Under the pieces are notes generated by a model. The model had not been told where the DNA came from, searched no databases, and saw only the letters and a program-made list of their open reading frames with translations. Position numbers and translations under genes: made by a program. This document shows positions 1 to 7,865 of a DNA stretch of 33,154 bases, piece after piece (positions within the stretch are counted from its first letter, which is position 1; each line of letters opens with the position of its first letter). This DNA comes from an uncultured Eubacteriales bacterium. Its GTDB lineage: Bacteria > Bacillota_I > Bacilli_A > RF39 > UBA660. The stretch is taken from positions 1 to 33,154 of the forward strand of contig ONXO01000082.1 of NCBI GenBank assembly GCA_900321795.1. The letters run 5' to 3'.

Positions 1-116
1 CACTCTTTTTTCTTGTGTTCTATCTGTATGAGTGTATATATCTAAAGTAGTACTAACCTTGAATGTTCAAGTCTGCGGCTAACTTCATTAATTAAAGTTC
101 CATCTTTTGTAACCAT
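1..116 (-). pseudogene. Tyrosine recombinase (phage-type integrase) C-terminal remnant, frameshifted
   Basis: Read on the minus strand from 116, the sequence encodes KDGTLINEVSRRLEHSRLV and then, after a one-base slip near 50-55, TTLDIYTHTDRTQEKRV. This matches the last part of lambda-type integrases: the LGHS-like box (here LEHS, with the catalytic His) and the T-T-x-x-I-Y-T-H box with the nucleophilic Tyr. In the unshifted frame it stops at a TAG just before the Tyr box. A TAA lies directly before the ATG at 116, and the HxxR box that should precede is absent, so only the C-terminal tail is left on this side. It overlaps the end of the flavodoxin-like gene at 88. It continues past the left edge of the window. 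The family match is seen; that it marks an old mobile-element boundary is inference. Confidence 0.72.
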
Positions 117-708
117 TTATTTCTTTTTTTGTAAGGCCATTACTCTTGCAAGTCTTATACCAAGATATATTAGCTATAATCATAAACATTTTATTATTAA
201 GTAATCCAGCTGTAGTTATGCAATCATTAAATGTATCATTTCTGTTTACTATAAAAGCAAATTTTTTTAATTTTGTTAACACATCTTTACTGATAATCTT
301 GCATTTACTTTTACCCACTATTTCTCCAGCACCTATTAAAATAGAACCACTGTAGATAGCTTTAACTTTATTGCACCAAAGTCTAATGATATTAGCTGCA
401 ACAAGATTATGTTTTCCTTCCCTAAATCCACAATTTATTATTGTATATACTTTCTTGTTTTCTATCCGAACTTTATTATCAATTAAATATTCTAGAAAAG
501 ATAATGTTAAACTATTTGGAGCATCCACATATAAAGGAAAAGCTATCACAATAGCTTCACTTAACTTAATGTTTCTAGCTATATCTTCAAACTTATCTTT
601 TTTTAATGAATAAACTTTGCATAAATCTAAATCTTTTAAAATATAATTAAGAAAAGTCTGAGAGTTACTTTCTTTCATCTTAGAACTACCGTTTATTAAT
701 GTAAACAT
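88..708 (-). CDS. Flavodoxin-fold NAD(P)H-dependent oxidoreductase-like protein
   Basis: A 206-aa cytosolic protein. The N-terminus (MFTLINGSSKMKESNSQTFL) has the strand-plus-phosphate-loop pattern of the flavodoxin-like/NADPH-dependent FMN reductase fold (INGSS...SNSQ), and AFPLYVDAPNSLTLSFLEYL at about residues 57-76 matches the second FMN loop (P-L-Y-x-D). Such proteins bind FMN and transfer electrons from NAD(P)H to unknown acceptors. The start ATG lies inside the end of the upstream gene (13-nt overlap), so the pair is probably translationally coupled. The last residues run over a broken integrase remnant on the same strand, so the C-terminus may not be the original one. Substrate unknown. 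Confidence 0.7.
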   Translation of the reverse strand: MFTLINGSSKMKESNSQTFLNYILKDLDLCKVYSLKKDKFEDIARNIKLSEAIVIAFPLYVDAPNSLTLSFLEYLIDNKVRIENKKVYTIINCGFREGKHNLVAANIIRLWCNKVKAIYSGSILIGAGEIVGKSKCKIISKDVLTKLKKFAFIVNRNDTFNDCITTAGLLNNKMFMIIANISWYKTCKSNGLTKKEINGYKRWNFN

Positions 709-1190
709 TTGCTCATCTCCTTAACGTTCTTTAAAAAATGTACTTCATAATTTTGGGCATTAAGATTTATACTATTTGCTTTTACTAAGCTTATCAAGCT
801 TTCTTTTTCTGATTCTGCTATTTCACCATAAATATAAACACTCAATTTAATCTTATTAGCAAATCTACTTTTATGATGAATAAGGCCTTCCCTTTCTTCA
901 AAATAAGGCAAAACATATCCTAAACACCTTTCTAATACTTGCTTTACTTTTTTAGAATATGATCCAAATGTGTTTTTAGTTATTAGAACTAGCTCATCTG
1001 ATTCTTTAAGTGAATATGATACTTGAGAAAATCCATCGTCATACATACATTTACAAGGATGTTTTGTCCAGCAAGAGAAACATCCACAGCAATAGTTTTT
1101 ACATTCAAGCGAGTTATAAACAGCATCTTCTTTATTAAAGACAAATCTTTTTAAATCACTATCTAATAAATCATGTATTATTGTTTTCAT
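696..1190 (-). CDS. Flavodoxin family protein with Cys-rich loop
   Basis: A 164-aa protein. Residues about 29-47 hold a Cys-rich stretch, followed by DDG and, further on, SDELVLITKNTFGSYSKKVK. This is the usual C-x-G-C-f-x-C-w...C...DD...sDxlvxxTPvxfGsyS layout of the clostridial flavodoxin family (NAD(P)H-dependent FMN reductase-like). The Cys count here (seven within about 19 residues) is higher than usual. The family binds FMN; the Cys residues could be redox-active or hold metal, which is inference. No Shine-Dalgarno is visible before the ATG at 1190, and a TATAAT-like box sits only about 5 nt upstream (1196-1201), so a leaderless message is possible. It overlaps the next flavodoxin-like gene by 13 nt. 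Confidence 0.68.
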   Translation of the reverse strand: MKTIIHDLLDSDLKRFVFNKEDAVYNSLECKNYCCGCFSCWTKHPCKCMYDDGFSQVSYSLKESDELVLITKNTFGSYSKKVKQVLERCLGYVLPYFEEREGLIHHKSRFANKIKLSVYIYGEIAESEKESLISLVKANSINLNAQNYEVHFLKNVKEMSKCLH

Positions 1191-1224
1191 AATTAATTAT
1201 ATTTATATTACCAATAAAAAATGA

Positions 1225-1244
1225 TATAATTTATTATAAGGAGT
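1225..1244 (+). promoter_or_regulatory. -10 box and ribosome binding site of the GH25 gene
   Basis: A perfect TATAAT is at 1225-1230. The -35 position (1202-1207, TTTATA) is weak. AAGGAG at about 1238-1243 precedes the ATG at 1250 with good spacing. The region is divergent with the flavodoxin pair. Confidence 0.5.
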
Positions 1245-1249
1245 AAAAT

Positions 1250-2485
1250 ATGAAAAAAGAAGTAAAATGGATTATAGGTTTATCTATTGTTTTGGTTATA
1301 AATATAGTTATATGCACTATATTATTCATAAACAATAAGAAAGAAAAAATAATTATAGAAGATATTAAGAATTTAAATATAGTTCTTAAAAAAGAAAGAA
1401 AAGCTGAATTTTTAAGTATTGTTAAAGTTTCTGATTTTATAGATAGTATTGATTATGAATTAGAAGAAGACTATGAAATAGATACCACTAGCATTGGTGA
1501 AAAAGAAATATGGTTTAATATTAAAAAAGATGATAAAAAGATAAGGACCAGTTATAAGATTATAGTAGAAGACACTGTGCCTCCTTTAATTTGGCTTGGC
1601 AATAGTTATAGTATTTCAGTTGGAAGTAAAGACAATCTCTTAGATAAAATAATGTGTGCTGATAATTATGATGACAACCCTGCTTGTGAGATTGTTGGAG
1701 AGTATGATACTAATGTAAAAGGTACTTACCCACTTGTTTTTAAAGCCACAGATTCTAGTGGAAACACTACTGAGCAAAAGTTTAATCTTTATGTGTATGA
1801 GCCAAGTGCTTCAGGAGAATCTAATAGTAATTACAAAGAAGAATACACTTATTTTGAAGATGTTATTAAAAAATTTAAGACAGAAGATACACAGATTGGA
1901 ATAGATGTTTCCAGATGGCAAGGAGACATAGATTATGCAGCTTTAAAAGAAGCTGGTGTAGAATTTGTAATAATGAGAATAGGCTCTTCCGAAGGGACCT
2001 ATGGTGAAAGATTTATGGATAGCAAGTTTGAAAGAAATATTAAACTAGCCAATGAAAATAATATTCCTGCAGGTGTTTATTATTTTTCATATGCCTTTTC
2101 TAAAGATAAAGCCATTGAAGAAGCTAACTGGGTTCTTGATAATATTAAAGACTATGATGTCAGTTTAGGTGTATTTTTCGACTGGGAAGATTGGCCTTAT
2201 TATAATGATTACAAATTAAGTTTTTACCATTTAACTGATTTAGCTAAAGGATTTATGGATACTATAAATAAGAATGGTTATAAAACTTATTTATATGGCA
2301 GTAAGAATTATTTAGAAAGAGTTTGGATGGAAACGGGTTACCCTATTTGGCTTGCACATTATAACGATGAAACATCTTACAAAGGAAACTTTGAATACTG
2401 GCAAATATGCCAAGATGGTAAAGTTAATGGAATAAATGGAACAGTTGATATAAATATTAGATATTTAAATAAGAGTCAGAATTAA
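1250..2485 (+). CDS. Membrane-anchored GH25 muramidase (lysozyme) with Ig-like domain
   Basis: A 411-aa cell-wall hydrolase that should cleave the beta-1,4 bond between N-acetylmuramic acid and N-acetylglucosamine in peptidoglycan. Residues 7-29 form one uncleaved membrane segment. Residues about 30-105 are a small beta-rich region, and about 106-184 look like a DUF5011/HYR-type Ig fold (VEDTVPP, then KGTYPLVFKATDSSGN). The GH25 catalytic domain spans about 215-408: GIDVSRWQG (Asp219) and FFDWED, with the Asp311/Glu313 pair that serves catalysis in this family. Length and order fit Bacillota surface lysozymes. It has its own promoter and a terminator at its end, so it appears monocistronic. 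A role in wall remodelling or spore/mother-cell lysis is inference. Confidence 0.9.
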   Translation: MKKEVKWIIGLSIVLVINIVICTILFINNKKEKIIIEDIKNLNIVLKKERKAEFLSIVKVSDFIDSIDYELEEDYEIDTTSIGEKEIWFNIKKDDKKIRTSYKIIVEDTVPPLIWLGNSYSISVGSKDNLLDKIMCADNYDDNPACEIVGEYDTNVKGTYPLVFKATDSSGNTTEQKFNLYVYEPSASGESNSNYKEEYTYFEDVIKKFKTEDTQIGIDVSRWQGDIDYAALKEAGVEFVIMRIGSSEGTYGERFMDSKFERNIKLANENNIPAGVYYFSYAFSKDKAIEEANWVLDNIKDYDVSLGVFFDWEDWPYYNDYKLSFYHLTDLAKGFMDTINKNGYKTYLYGSKNYLERVWMETGYPIWLAHYNDETSYKGNFEYWQICQDGKVNGINGTVDINIRYLNKSQN

Positions 2486-2497
2486 CTGGCTCTTTTA
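2471..2497 (+). terminator. Terminator of the GH25 gene
   Basis: AAGAGTCAG (2471-2479) pairs with CTGGCTCTT (2486-2494, one G-T pair); the stop codon lies in the loop, and a short T-rich run follows. Confidence 0.5.
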
Positions 2498-2506
2498 TAG
2501 CAAGTG

Positions 2507-2533
2507 AAAACTAACCCAATTTGAGTTAGTTTT
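2507..2533. terminator. Bidirectional terminator between GH25 and the GlsB-like gene
   Basis: AAAACTAAC (2507-2515) and GTTAGTTTT (2525-2533) form a 9-bp stem flanked by A and T runs, so it can end transcripts from both converging genes. Confidence 0.7.
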
Positions 2534-2774
2534 ATTTACATATTTTACTTACTACAAATATTACTAAGCAAGCTCCTACTACTGAAACTAATACTGTTCC
2601 AAAGTATCCAGCAAATGATATTCCTAGTAAATCAAATATTAAGTCTCCGACAAATCCACCTACTACACCTAGAATAATATTTCTTACTAAATCTCCATCA
2701 GATTTCATTATTTTGCCGGCTGTCCATCCAGATAAAGCACCTAAAATTACTGCAATCAATAAATTAACAAGCAT
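2532..2774 (-). CDS. GlsB/YeaQ/YmgE-type small membrane protein
   Basis: An 80-aa, very hydrophobic protein with three predicted membrane helices (about 3-19, 32-50 and 56-77). The Gly-rich pattern (GALSGWTAGKIMK near the N-terminus, GVVGGFVGDLIF in the middle) is that of the transglycosylase-associated/GlsB/YeaQ/YmgE family, which has been linked to envelope or general stress responses in bacteria, though the biochemical function is unknown. The length is typical. A strong CTAGGAGG site lies just upstream. The Y-family polymerase gene ends 23 nt upstream on the same strand, so the two may share a transcript. It ends at the bidirectional hairpin facing the GH25 gene. Confidence 0.85.
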   Translation of the reverse strand: MLVNLLIAVILGALSGWTAGKIMKSDGDLVRNIILGVVGGFVGDLIFDLLGISFAGYFGTVLVSVVGACLVIFVVSKICK

Positions 2775-2797
2775 TTTAAACCTCCTAGTTAAATATA

Positions 2798-3991
2798 TTA
2801 TACTAACTTTTTTTTATTCCCTTTGTATATAATATTTTTACCAATTTTCTTATTAATACTATTTATTAAATCATCTACTTCTTGCTGTTTTTTTACTTCT
2901 TCATTTTCTTCAAATAAAGATAATTGATAATTATTGTATTCACTTAAATCAGATGCTGATAAACCAATTAGTCTAACTGGATTAGTATCCCAAAGTTTAT
3001 TAAATAGCTCTTTTGCATTCTCATAAATATCATCTTCTTTATAAATACTATTTATTAATTTTTTTTGATGATTTACTGTTTTGAATGCATCATTCCTTAT
3101 AGTTACAGTTAAAGTACTTGCATATAGTTTTTTTTCTTTTAATTTACTTGATATATCTTTACTAAAATTAAATAAATACTTAAATATTTCAGCTTTGTTA
3201 TCTGAGCTTTCTGCAAGTGTTCTAGAAAAACCTATACTCTTTCTTTCATCATAACTTTCTGTATTCACTTCACTTTCGTCTATTCCGTTTGCATATTCTT
3301 TAAGCATTTTTCCCATAGATTTCATTTTAGTTATTAGAATATTTTCGTCAGCTAGTGCAAGCTCGCCTATAGTATTTATTCCCATACTTCTGAGTTTAAC
3401 ACATGAGGCTTTTCCAGCCATAAAAAGTTCAGATACATCTTTATTAAACATCTTTTCTTTAAACTCCGACAAATACAAAGTATGAACTTTATTGGGCTTT
3501 TCAAAATCACTTGCCATTTTAGCGCATAGTTTATTATTACCTATACCTACATTAACAGTGAACCCAAAACGCTTGTATATCTCATCTTTAAGTCTATATG
3601 CAAAAGCTATTTCATCACCATATTTACTTTTTACATCAGTATAATCAACAAAACATTCATCTATAGAAAACTGCTCAACTCTAGTAAAGATTCTTTTAAG
3701 AAAAGATATTAACTTCTTAGAACATAAAACATAAAACTCTCTATCCGGTTTAACAACTATAATATTTTCACAAATCTTTCTTGCTTCATACAAATTGGTC
3801 GGTGGCTTTATACCAAGTTTTTTAGCAGGAATAGAAGCCGCAACTATTACCCCATGTCTTTTAGAAGGATCACCTGCTATAACGGCTACTTCATTTCTTA
3901 TATCTTTCTTGTAACCATCATGCAAAAGCTTAAGGGCTGACCAAGAAAGAAATGCACTATTAACATCTATATGTAGTATTATTCTTTCCAT
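2798..3991 (-). CDS. Y-family (DinB-like) translesion DNA polymerase
   Basis: About 397 aa from the ATG at 3991, preferred because GAGG sits 6 nt before it. An in-frame GTG at 4003 would add four residues but has its ribosome site too close. The palm carries HIDVNSAF (Asp9) and SIDECFVDYTD (Asp111/Glu112), the metal-binding carboxylates of Y-family polymerases. The fingers have KKLGIKPPTNLYEARKIC, and the thumb/little-finger domains follow. QLSLF at about 356-360 is a textbook beta-clamp binding motif, followed by a 35-residue Lys-rich tail. The enzyme copies damaged DNA with low fidelity. It resembles the ImpB/MucB/DinB group of Clostridia more than E. coli DinB; the exact subgroup is uncertain. 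No LexA box was recognised upstream. Confidence 0.88.
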   Translation of the reverse strand: MERIILHIDVNSAFLSWSALKLLHDGYKKDIRNEVAVIAGDPSKRHGVIVAASIPAKKLGIKPPTNLYEARKICENIIVVKPDREFYVLCSKKLISFLKRIFTRVEQFSIDECFVDYTDVKSKYGDEIAFAYRLKDEIYKRFGFTVNVGIGNNKLCAKMASDFEKPNKVHTLYLSEFKEKMFNKDVSELFMAGKASCVKLRSMGINTIGELALADENILITKMKSMGKMLKEYANGIDESEVNTESYDERKSIGFSRTLAESSDNKAEIFKYLFNFSKDISSKLKEKKLYASTLTVTIRNDAFKTVNHQKKLINSIYKEDDIYENAKELFNKLWDTNPVRLIGLSASDLSEYNNYQLSLFEENEEVKKQQEVDDLINSINKKIGKNIIYKGNKKKLV

Positions 3992-4055
3992 AGACACCCT
4001 CACTTCCTTAAAATTATTATATCAAATGCTCACTATAATAGCAAACACTTTTTTG

Positions 4056-4085
4056 CACAAAAAAACTGATATCAATCAGTTTTTT
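4056..4085. terminator. Hairpin terminator after the HAD gene
   Basis: AAAAACTGAT (4061-4070) pairs perfectly with ATCAGTTTTT (4075-4084) over a 4-nt loop. A and T runs on both sides allow function in either direction; on the minus strand it closes the HAD gene before the polymerase gene. Confidence 0.75.
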
Positions 4086-4102
4086 AATTAGCATTAAGAC
4101 AC

Positions 4103-4585
4103 CTATATATCCAGAAAAGAACTTATATGTGCAGTAGAAAAGTTAGTTTTTTTCATTACATCATTTAATATATCGACTGTATCATCTATCATAATAATCT
4201 TTTCATCAGCGACATTATTATTTCTCTTCTTTATCTCAAGTAACTTATCTGCTTTTTCTAAATCTTCTCTAACAAAATAAATATTCTCTTCAGGTATATT
4301 ATAATATTTGCTTGCATATTTAATCTTATGATTAGATTCATTTTTATCACTTATTTTAGTTATTACATATATATTATTCATATCTCTATCAGATAAAAAA
4401 GCTTGCATTTTACTAGACACTTTATCTTCTGTGTAAACATTAATATCACTTTCTAAAGTTTCATTCCATTCTTCATCAGGCATAAAATGAAAACGTGAAC
4501 CAAACTCCATAACAGCAAGTACTCCATCAACATCAAATACTAGAATACTTTCTTTATCATTTATCAATTCTTTTATTTTACTCAT
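4103..4585 (-). CDS. Small HAD-fold hydrolase
   Basis: A 160-aa cytosolic protein from the ATG at 4585 (AGTGA 5 nt upstream; the in-frame GTG at 4594 is less likely). Motif I is FDVDGV (Asp18 nucleophile, Asp20 acid/base), motif II is the Thr of YVITK, and motif IV is MIDDT near residue 137. This is a complete haloacid dehalogenase core with a short cap of about 40 residues between motifs I and II. Family members are phosphatases or phosphotransferases for small molecules; the substrate cannot be read from the sequence. It follows the decayed flavodoxin gene and priA on the same strand and ends at a strong hairpin. It is not an obvious paralogue of the other HAD gene at 7253-7735. Confidence 0.75.
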   Translation of the reverse strand: MSKIKELINDKESILVFDVDGVLAVMEFGSRFHFMPDEEWNETLESDINVYTEDKVSSKMQAFLSDRDMNNIYVITKISDKNESNHKIKYASKYYNIPEENIYFVREDLEKADKLLEIKKRNNNVADEKIIMIDDTVDILNDVMKKTNFSTAHISSFLDI

Positions 4586-4605
4586 AACATTCACTTCTTT
4601 TCAAG

Positions 4606-5068
4606 TTATAATTCTTTTACCCAGTTTTCTACTTTACTTCTTACATTTTTAACTTCATGTCCATATATAGCTAAGCTATTGTCAAGTATATTTGCTCCTT
4701 TACATATGCTTTTTACATCTCTTACAACACTAGCTAGTCCTGAACCTTCATGAGTAGTAAACACTCTTACTGTCTTGCCATTCCAGTTAAGTCTTTCAAG
4801 CTGTGTAAACATAGGTTGTGGCATAGTACCCCAATATATTGGAGAACCTATGTAAATAGTATCATACTCTTCTATACATATTTAATAAGCTCAGGTCTTT
4901 CACCTCTTTGTGCTTCTTCTTTAGCTTCTTCTATGCAAGTCATATAATCTTTAGCATAAGGTATTTTTCTTTCTACTTTAAACATATCAGCACCTGTAAT
5001 CTTGCTGATATATTCAGCTATTACCTCTGTATTTCCTTTATCAACATATCCTAAAACTCCTATATTAG
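4606..5068 (-). pseudogene. Flavodoxin pseudogene (frameshift, no start codon)
   Basis: Two reading frames join into one flavodoxin of about 150 aa. The upstream half (about 5068-4880) reads IGVLGYVDKGNTEVIAEYI, then KITGADMFKVE..., and stops at a TAG near 4872. The downstream half, one base out of phase, reads IEEYDTIYIGSPIYWGTMP and continues through VFTTHEGSGLASV to WVKEL at 4606. GNT near the start is the FMN phosphate loop, and SPIYWGTMP and THEGSGL are the typical second and third FMN loops. The slip lies in GTATAGAA at about 4872-4880. In the first frame a TAA precedes the coding region and no ATG, GTG or TTG is available, so the 5' end is also lost; it abuts the priA stop at 5060. Probably a dead gene. 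A single sequencing error would explain the slip but not the missing start. Confidence 0.82.
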
Positions 5069-7246
5069 ATTAAGAGGATTAATATTAATATCTACTTTGA
5101 CTTTATCAGTTATATAAATATCATTTATTTCGTTTAATACTTCAAATAAGTTTTCTTCTTTTCTATATTTAATTATTATTTGAAAGTAATACTTATTTTT
5201 AAGTTTAAAAACACTGGCGGTAGAAGGACCTAAAATTATAAAGTTTTCTGATAATTTTCTATCTAAGTTTCTTTTTATTTTACCTGCCTCGTCTCTTGCT
5301 ACTTCATACACCGAGCTTATTATTTTAATTGATACTAAGTAATAATAAGGTGGATATTTAAGTGTCTTCCTTATTTTCATTTCTTTAGTATAAAAGTCTA
5401 AATAATCATGTTTTTTTAACGAATCAAGAACATAATTGTCTTTATTATATGTTTGAATTATAACTTCTCCCGGTAAATCATATCTTGCACTTCTTCCTGC
5501 TGTTTGCATTAAAAGTTCAAATGTCCTTTCACCACTTCTAAAATCAGGAATGTTAAGTGAAGCATCAGCATTAATAACGCCAACTAAAGTTACATCTTTA
5601 AAATTAAGACCTTTGCTTATCATCTGTGTTCCAATTAAAATATCATATTCATGATTTTTAAAAGATTCAATTATCCTTTGATGAGCCCCTTTAGTACTTG
5701 TAGTATCCAAATCCATTCTTACTATTCTTGCACCTGGAAACTCCTTAGCTATTATACTTTCTAATTTTTCAGTACCCATTCCTAAGTCATTTATCGCTTC
5801 TTCATGGCAAGAAGGACACATATTAGTCATTTTAGTTGAATAACCACAGTAATGGCATCTTAAGTTATCAGAGCTTTTATGATATATAAGAGATATATCA
5901 CAGTTTGGGCATTTCCAAACATAACCACACGAAGAACAACTCATGTACGTAGAAAATCCTCTTCTATTAAGCAAGATTATTGCTTGCTTACCATTATTTA
6001 TTGTACTAGCTAATTTTACTTTAAGTTCATTACTTAATACAAAGTTTCTTCTTTTAACTTCTTCATTCATATCAACAATGTTTATTTTAGGTAAGTTATT
6101 ACTTATACGAGAAGATAATGTTACTAACTTATATACTCCTTTTTGGGCACGTGCGTATTGTTCAAGTAACGGTGTTGCACTTCCCATTAAAACTATTGCA
6201 TTATGTTTTTTACCTCTTTCAATTGCTACATCTATAGCATTATACTTAGGATTAACATCTTGCTTAAATGAACTAGAACCACACTCATCAATTATAATAA
6301 TTCCTATATTTTTAAGAGGTGCGAACACTGCACTTCTAGCACCTACTACAATAGACACTTCATCTTTGACTATTCTTCTATATTCATCAAATCTTTCACC
6401 ATCAGATAAACTACTATGTAAAACTGCTACCTTAGGCCCAAACTCACTTTTAAATCTTCCTACTATCTGAGGTGTTAAACTTATTTCAGGCACGAGCATA
6501 ATAGCTGTTTTACCTTTAGATAACATCTCTTTAATAAGTTTAATATATACTTCAGTTTTACCACTCCCGGTTACTCCATGAAGTAAAATATTTTTGTTTT
6601 CACTAGTTAATATTTCATTATAAGCCTTTTCTTGCTCTTTAGTAAGCTTTATATCTTTGGTTTCTTCATCTAAAAAGTTTATATTTCTATTTACTTCTAC
6701 TTCTTTTAATAATACAACATTATTTAGTATTAAATTTCTAAGTGAAGCTGAATTAATAAGACTTCTATCTATTTCTTTTTCATCTATTAACTTGTTAATA
6801 ATCTCTATTTCTTTAGTACTTCTTTTATGAATAATTTTATAGTTATCCACATCTATTTCTTTATTTAAATAGCATACTACCTTAGTTTTAATTTTCATAT
6901 TAGTTTTACTCGACGCTTTTAAGGCTTTAGGAAACATTGATTGATAGCAAGATATTAAAGTTGACAAAGTCTTATCTTTAATCCACTTTCCAAGTTCTAA
7001 AAGTTCATCATTTAAACAAAATGTCTTTTCAACAATTTCCTTTATTTCTTTATAATCTATAGTATTATCAATATTATTATTTATAGACATAACAAAACCT
7101 TCTACTTCTTTACTTCCAAAAGAGACTAATACCTTTTGCCCAGGCTTTATATCATTCTTTAGCTCTTCAGGAACTAAGTAGTCAAAAGTTTTATCTATAG
7201 CTTTAGATGAATACTCTATTAAAACACTTGCTATCAATTTTTGCAC
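5060..7246 (-). CDS. priA: Primosomal protein N' (replication restart helicase PriA)
   Basis: About 728 aa from GTG 7246. A TTG at 7237 fits better by spacing (11 nt after AGG, against 2 nt) and by alignment to known PriA starts. PriA binds stalled forks and reloads the replicative helicase. Visible parts: the N-terminal DNA-binding domain (FDYLVPEEL near 21-29); Walker A GVTGSGKT at 224-231; the zinc-binding insert with four C-x2-C pairs (CSSCGY, CPNC, CHYC, CPSC); helicase motifs GTQMISKGLNF and QTAGRSAR. The Walker B/DEAH-type motif is odd: it reads IIIIDECGSSSFKQD, with DECG at 320-323, where PriA proteins normally have DEEH. The Asp-Glu needed for Mg-ATP is kept, but the His is Gly. All other motifs are intact. 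It forms an operon with the HAD gene 6 nt upstream. Confidence 0.95.
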   Translation of the reverse strand: MQKLIASVLIEYSSKAIDKTFDYLVPEELKNDIKPGQKVLVSFGSKEVEGFVMSINNNIDNTIDYKEIKEIVEKTFCLNDELLELGKWIKDKTLSTLISCYQSMFPKALKASSKTNMKIKTKVVCYLNKEIDVDNYKIIHKRSTKEIEIINKLIDEKEIDRSLINSASLRNLILNNVVLLKEVEVNRNINFLDEETKDIKLTKEQEKAYNEILTSENKNILLHGVTGSGKTEVYIKLIKEMLSKGKTAIMLVPEISLTPQIVGRFKSEFGPKVAVLHSSLSDGERFDEYRRIVKDEVSIVVGARSAVFAPLKNIGIIIIDECGSSSFKQDVNPKYNAIDVAIERGKKHNAIVLMGSATPLLEQYARAQKGVYKLVTLSSRISNNLPKINIVDMNEEVKRRNFVLSNELKVKLASTINNGKQAIILLNRRGFSTYMSCSSCGYVWKCPNCDISLIYHKSSDNLRCHYCGYSTKMTNMCPSCHEEAINDLGMGTEKLESIIAKEFPGARIVRMDLDTTSTKGAHQRIIESFKNHEYDILIGTQMISKGLNFKDVTLVGVINADASLNIPDFRSGERTFELLMQTAGRSARYDLPGEVIIQTYNKDNYVLDSLKKHDYLDFYTKEMKIRKTLKYPPYYYLVSIKIISSVYEVARDEAGKIKRNLDRKLSENFIILGPSTASVFKLKNKYYFQIIIKYRKEENLFEVLNEINDIYITDKVKVDININPLNLI

Positions 7247-7252
7247 ATCCTT

Positions 7253-7735
7253 TTAAAACATTTCTAATAACTGATCTAATCTATCTATTACTTTAAATCC
7301 TTTGCCATTTAATTTAGTTGAAAATCTTACAGGTATTCCGCCTTCACTTTCCCATTCTCTTAAATTACCAGCATAGTCATCAACCAAAATAGCATCTTTA
7401 GTATGTACCATTTTAGTTTTTGATATTTCCTTTGGGCATATAATCACTGTCATGTCTTTAAAGAATTTTCTAATATATCTTACTTTATCTGCACCTTCTT
7501 TAATAGAGTTACAATGTGTTAGTATATTTACATCAAATTTATTTGAATCAATAAGTTTTTGTATACAATTAATACTATCGTTAATAATATATTTATCTTT
7601 TAGAATACATTTAAAATTAAAGTTCTTATAAAACTCAGGATCACTTCTATCATATTCCTGCCTATCGGCCTCTTCATAAAGTACTGTTATTGTATCAAGT
7701 ATGACCCCATCAAAGTCTATATATAGTTTATGCAT
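7253..7735 (-). CDS. HAD-fold, 5'(3')-deoxyribonucleotidase-like protein
   Basis: 160 aa from the ATG at 7735, chosen because GTGGAGG lies 7 nt upstream; the longer frame to 7792 runs through the promoter. Motif I is YIDFDGVILDT (Asp7 and Asp9), motif II is the Thr of NILTHCNS, a Lys-rich segment around SKTKMVH follows, and motif IV is ILVDDYAGNLREW. VDDYxxNxxxW and the overall length resemble the NT5C-type nucleotidase group of HAD proteins, which remove phosphate from deoxynucleoside monophosphates. The precise substrate is inference. priA begins 6 nt after its stop, so the two are co-transcribed from the promoter at 7758-7786. Confidence 0.7.
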   Translation of the reverse strand: MHKLYIDFDGVILDTITVLYEEADRQEYDRSDPEFYKNFNFKCILKDKYIINDSINCIQKLIDSNKFDVNILTHCNSIKEGADKVRYIRKFFKDMTVIICPKEISKTKMVHTKDAILVDDYAGNLREWESEGGIPVRFSTKLNGKGFKVIDRLDQLLEMF

Positions 7736-7757
7736 ATAATCGCCTCCACTTATTCTT

Positions 7758-7786
7758 ATTATAATAATCATATTCGTGTTTTTCAA
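7758..7786 (-). promoter_or_regulatory. Promoter of the HAD-priA operon
   Basis: On the minus strand TTGAAA (7786-7781), a 17-nt spacer and a perfect TATAAT (7763-7758) form a sigma-A-type promoter about 22 nt before the HAD start codon. Confidence 0.7.
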
Positions 7787-7836
7787 GAACAATTATTCTT
7801 TTCACTAAAATATTAAGTACTAAACAATTAAAGTTA

Positions 7837-7865
7837 AGAAAATAAAAGACCTAGGATCTTTTATT
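7837..7865 (-). terminator. Terminator after the unknown 143-aa gene
   Basis: AATAAAAGA (7841-7849) pairs with TCTTTTATT (7857-7865) around a 7-nt loop; on the minus strand TTTTATTTTCTT follows. It overlaps the stop of the 143-aa gene. Confidence 0.65.

Noticed and set aside
4750..4947. Plus-strand frame across the flavodoxin pseudogene
   Set aside because: Antisense to clear flavodoxin motifs; no start signal.
5943..6470. Long plus-strand frames opposite priA, the Ca2+ ATPase and the ABC fusion
   Set aside because: They lie wholly inside recognised genes on the other strand, lack ribosome sites and encode no recognisable domains.
4103..7735. The two HAD genes flanking priA as recent duplicates
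   Set aside because: Beyond the HAD motifs the sequences do not align by eye; the cap regions differ.
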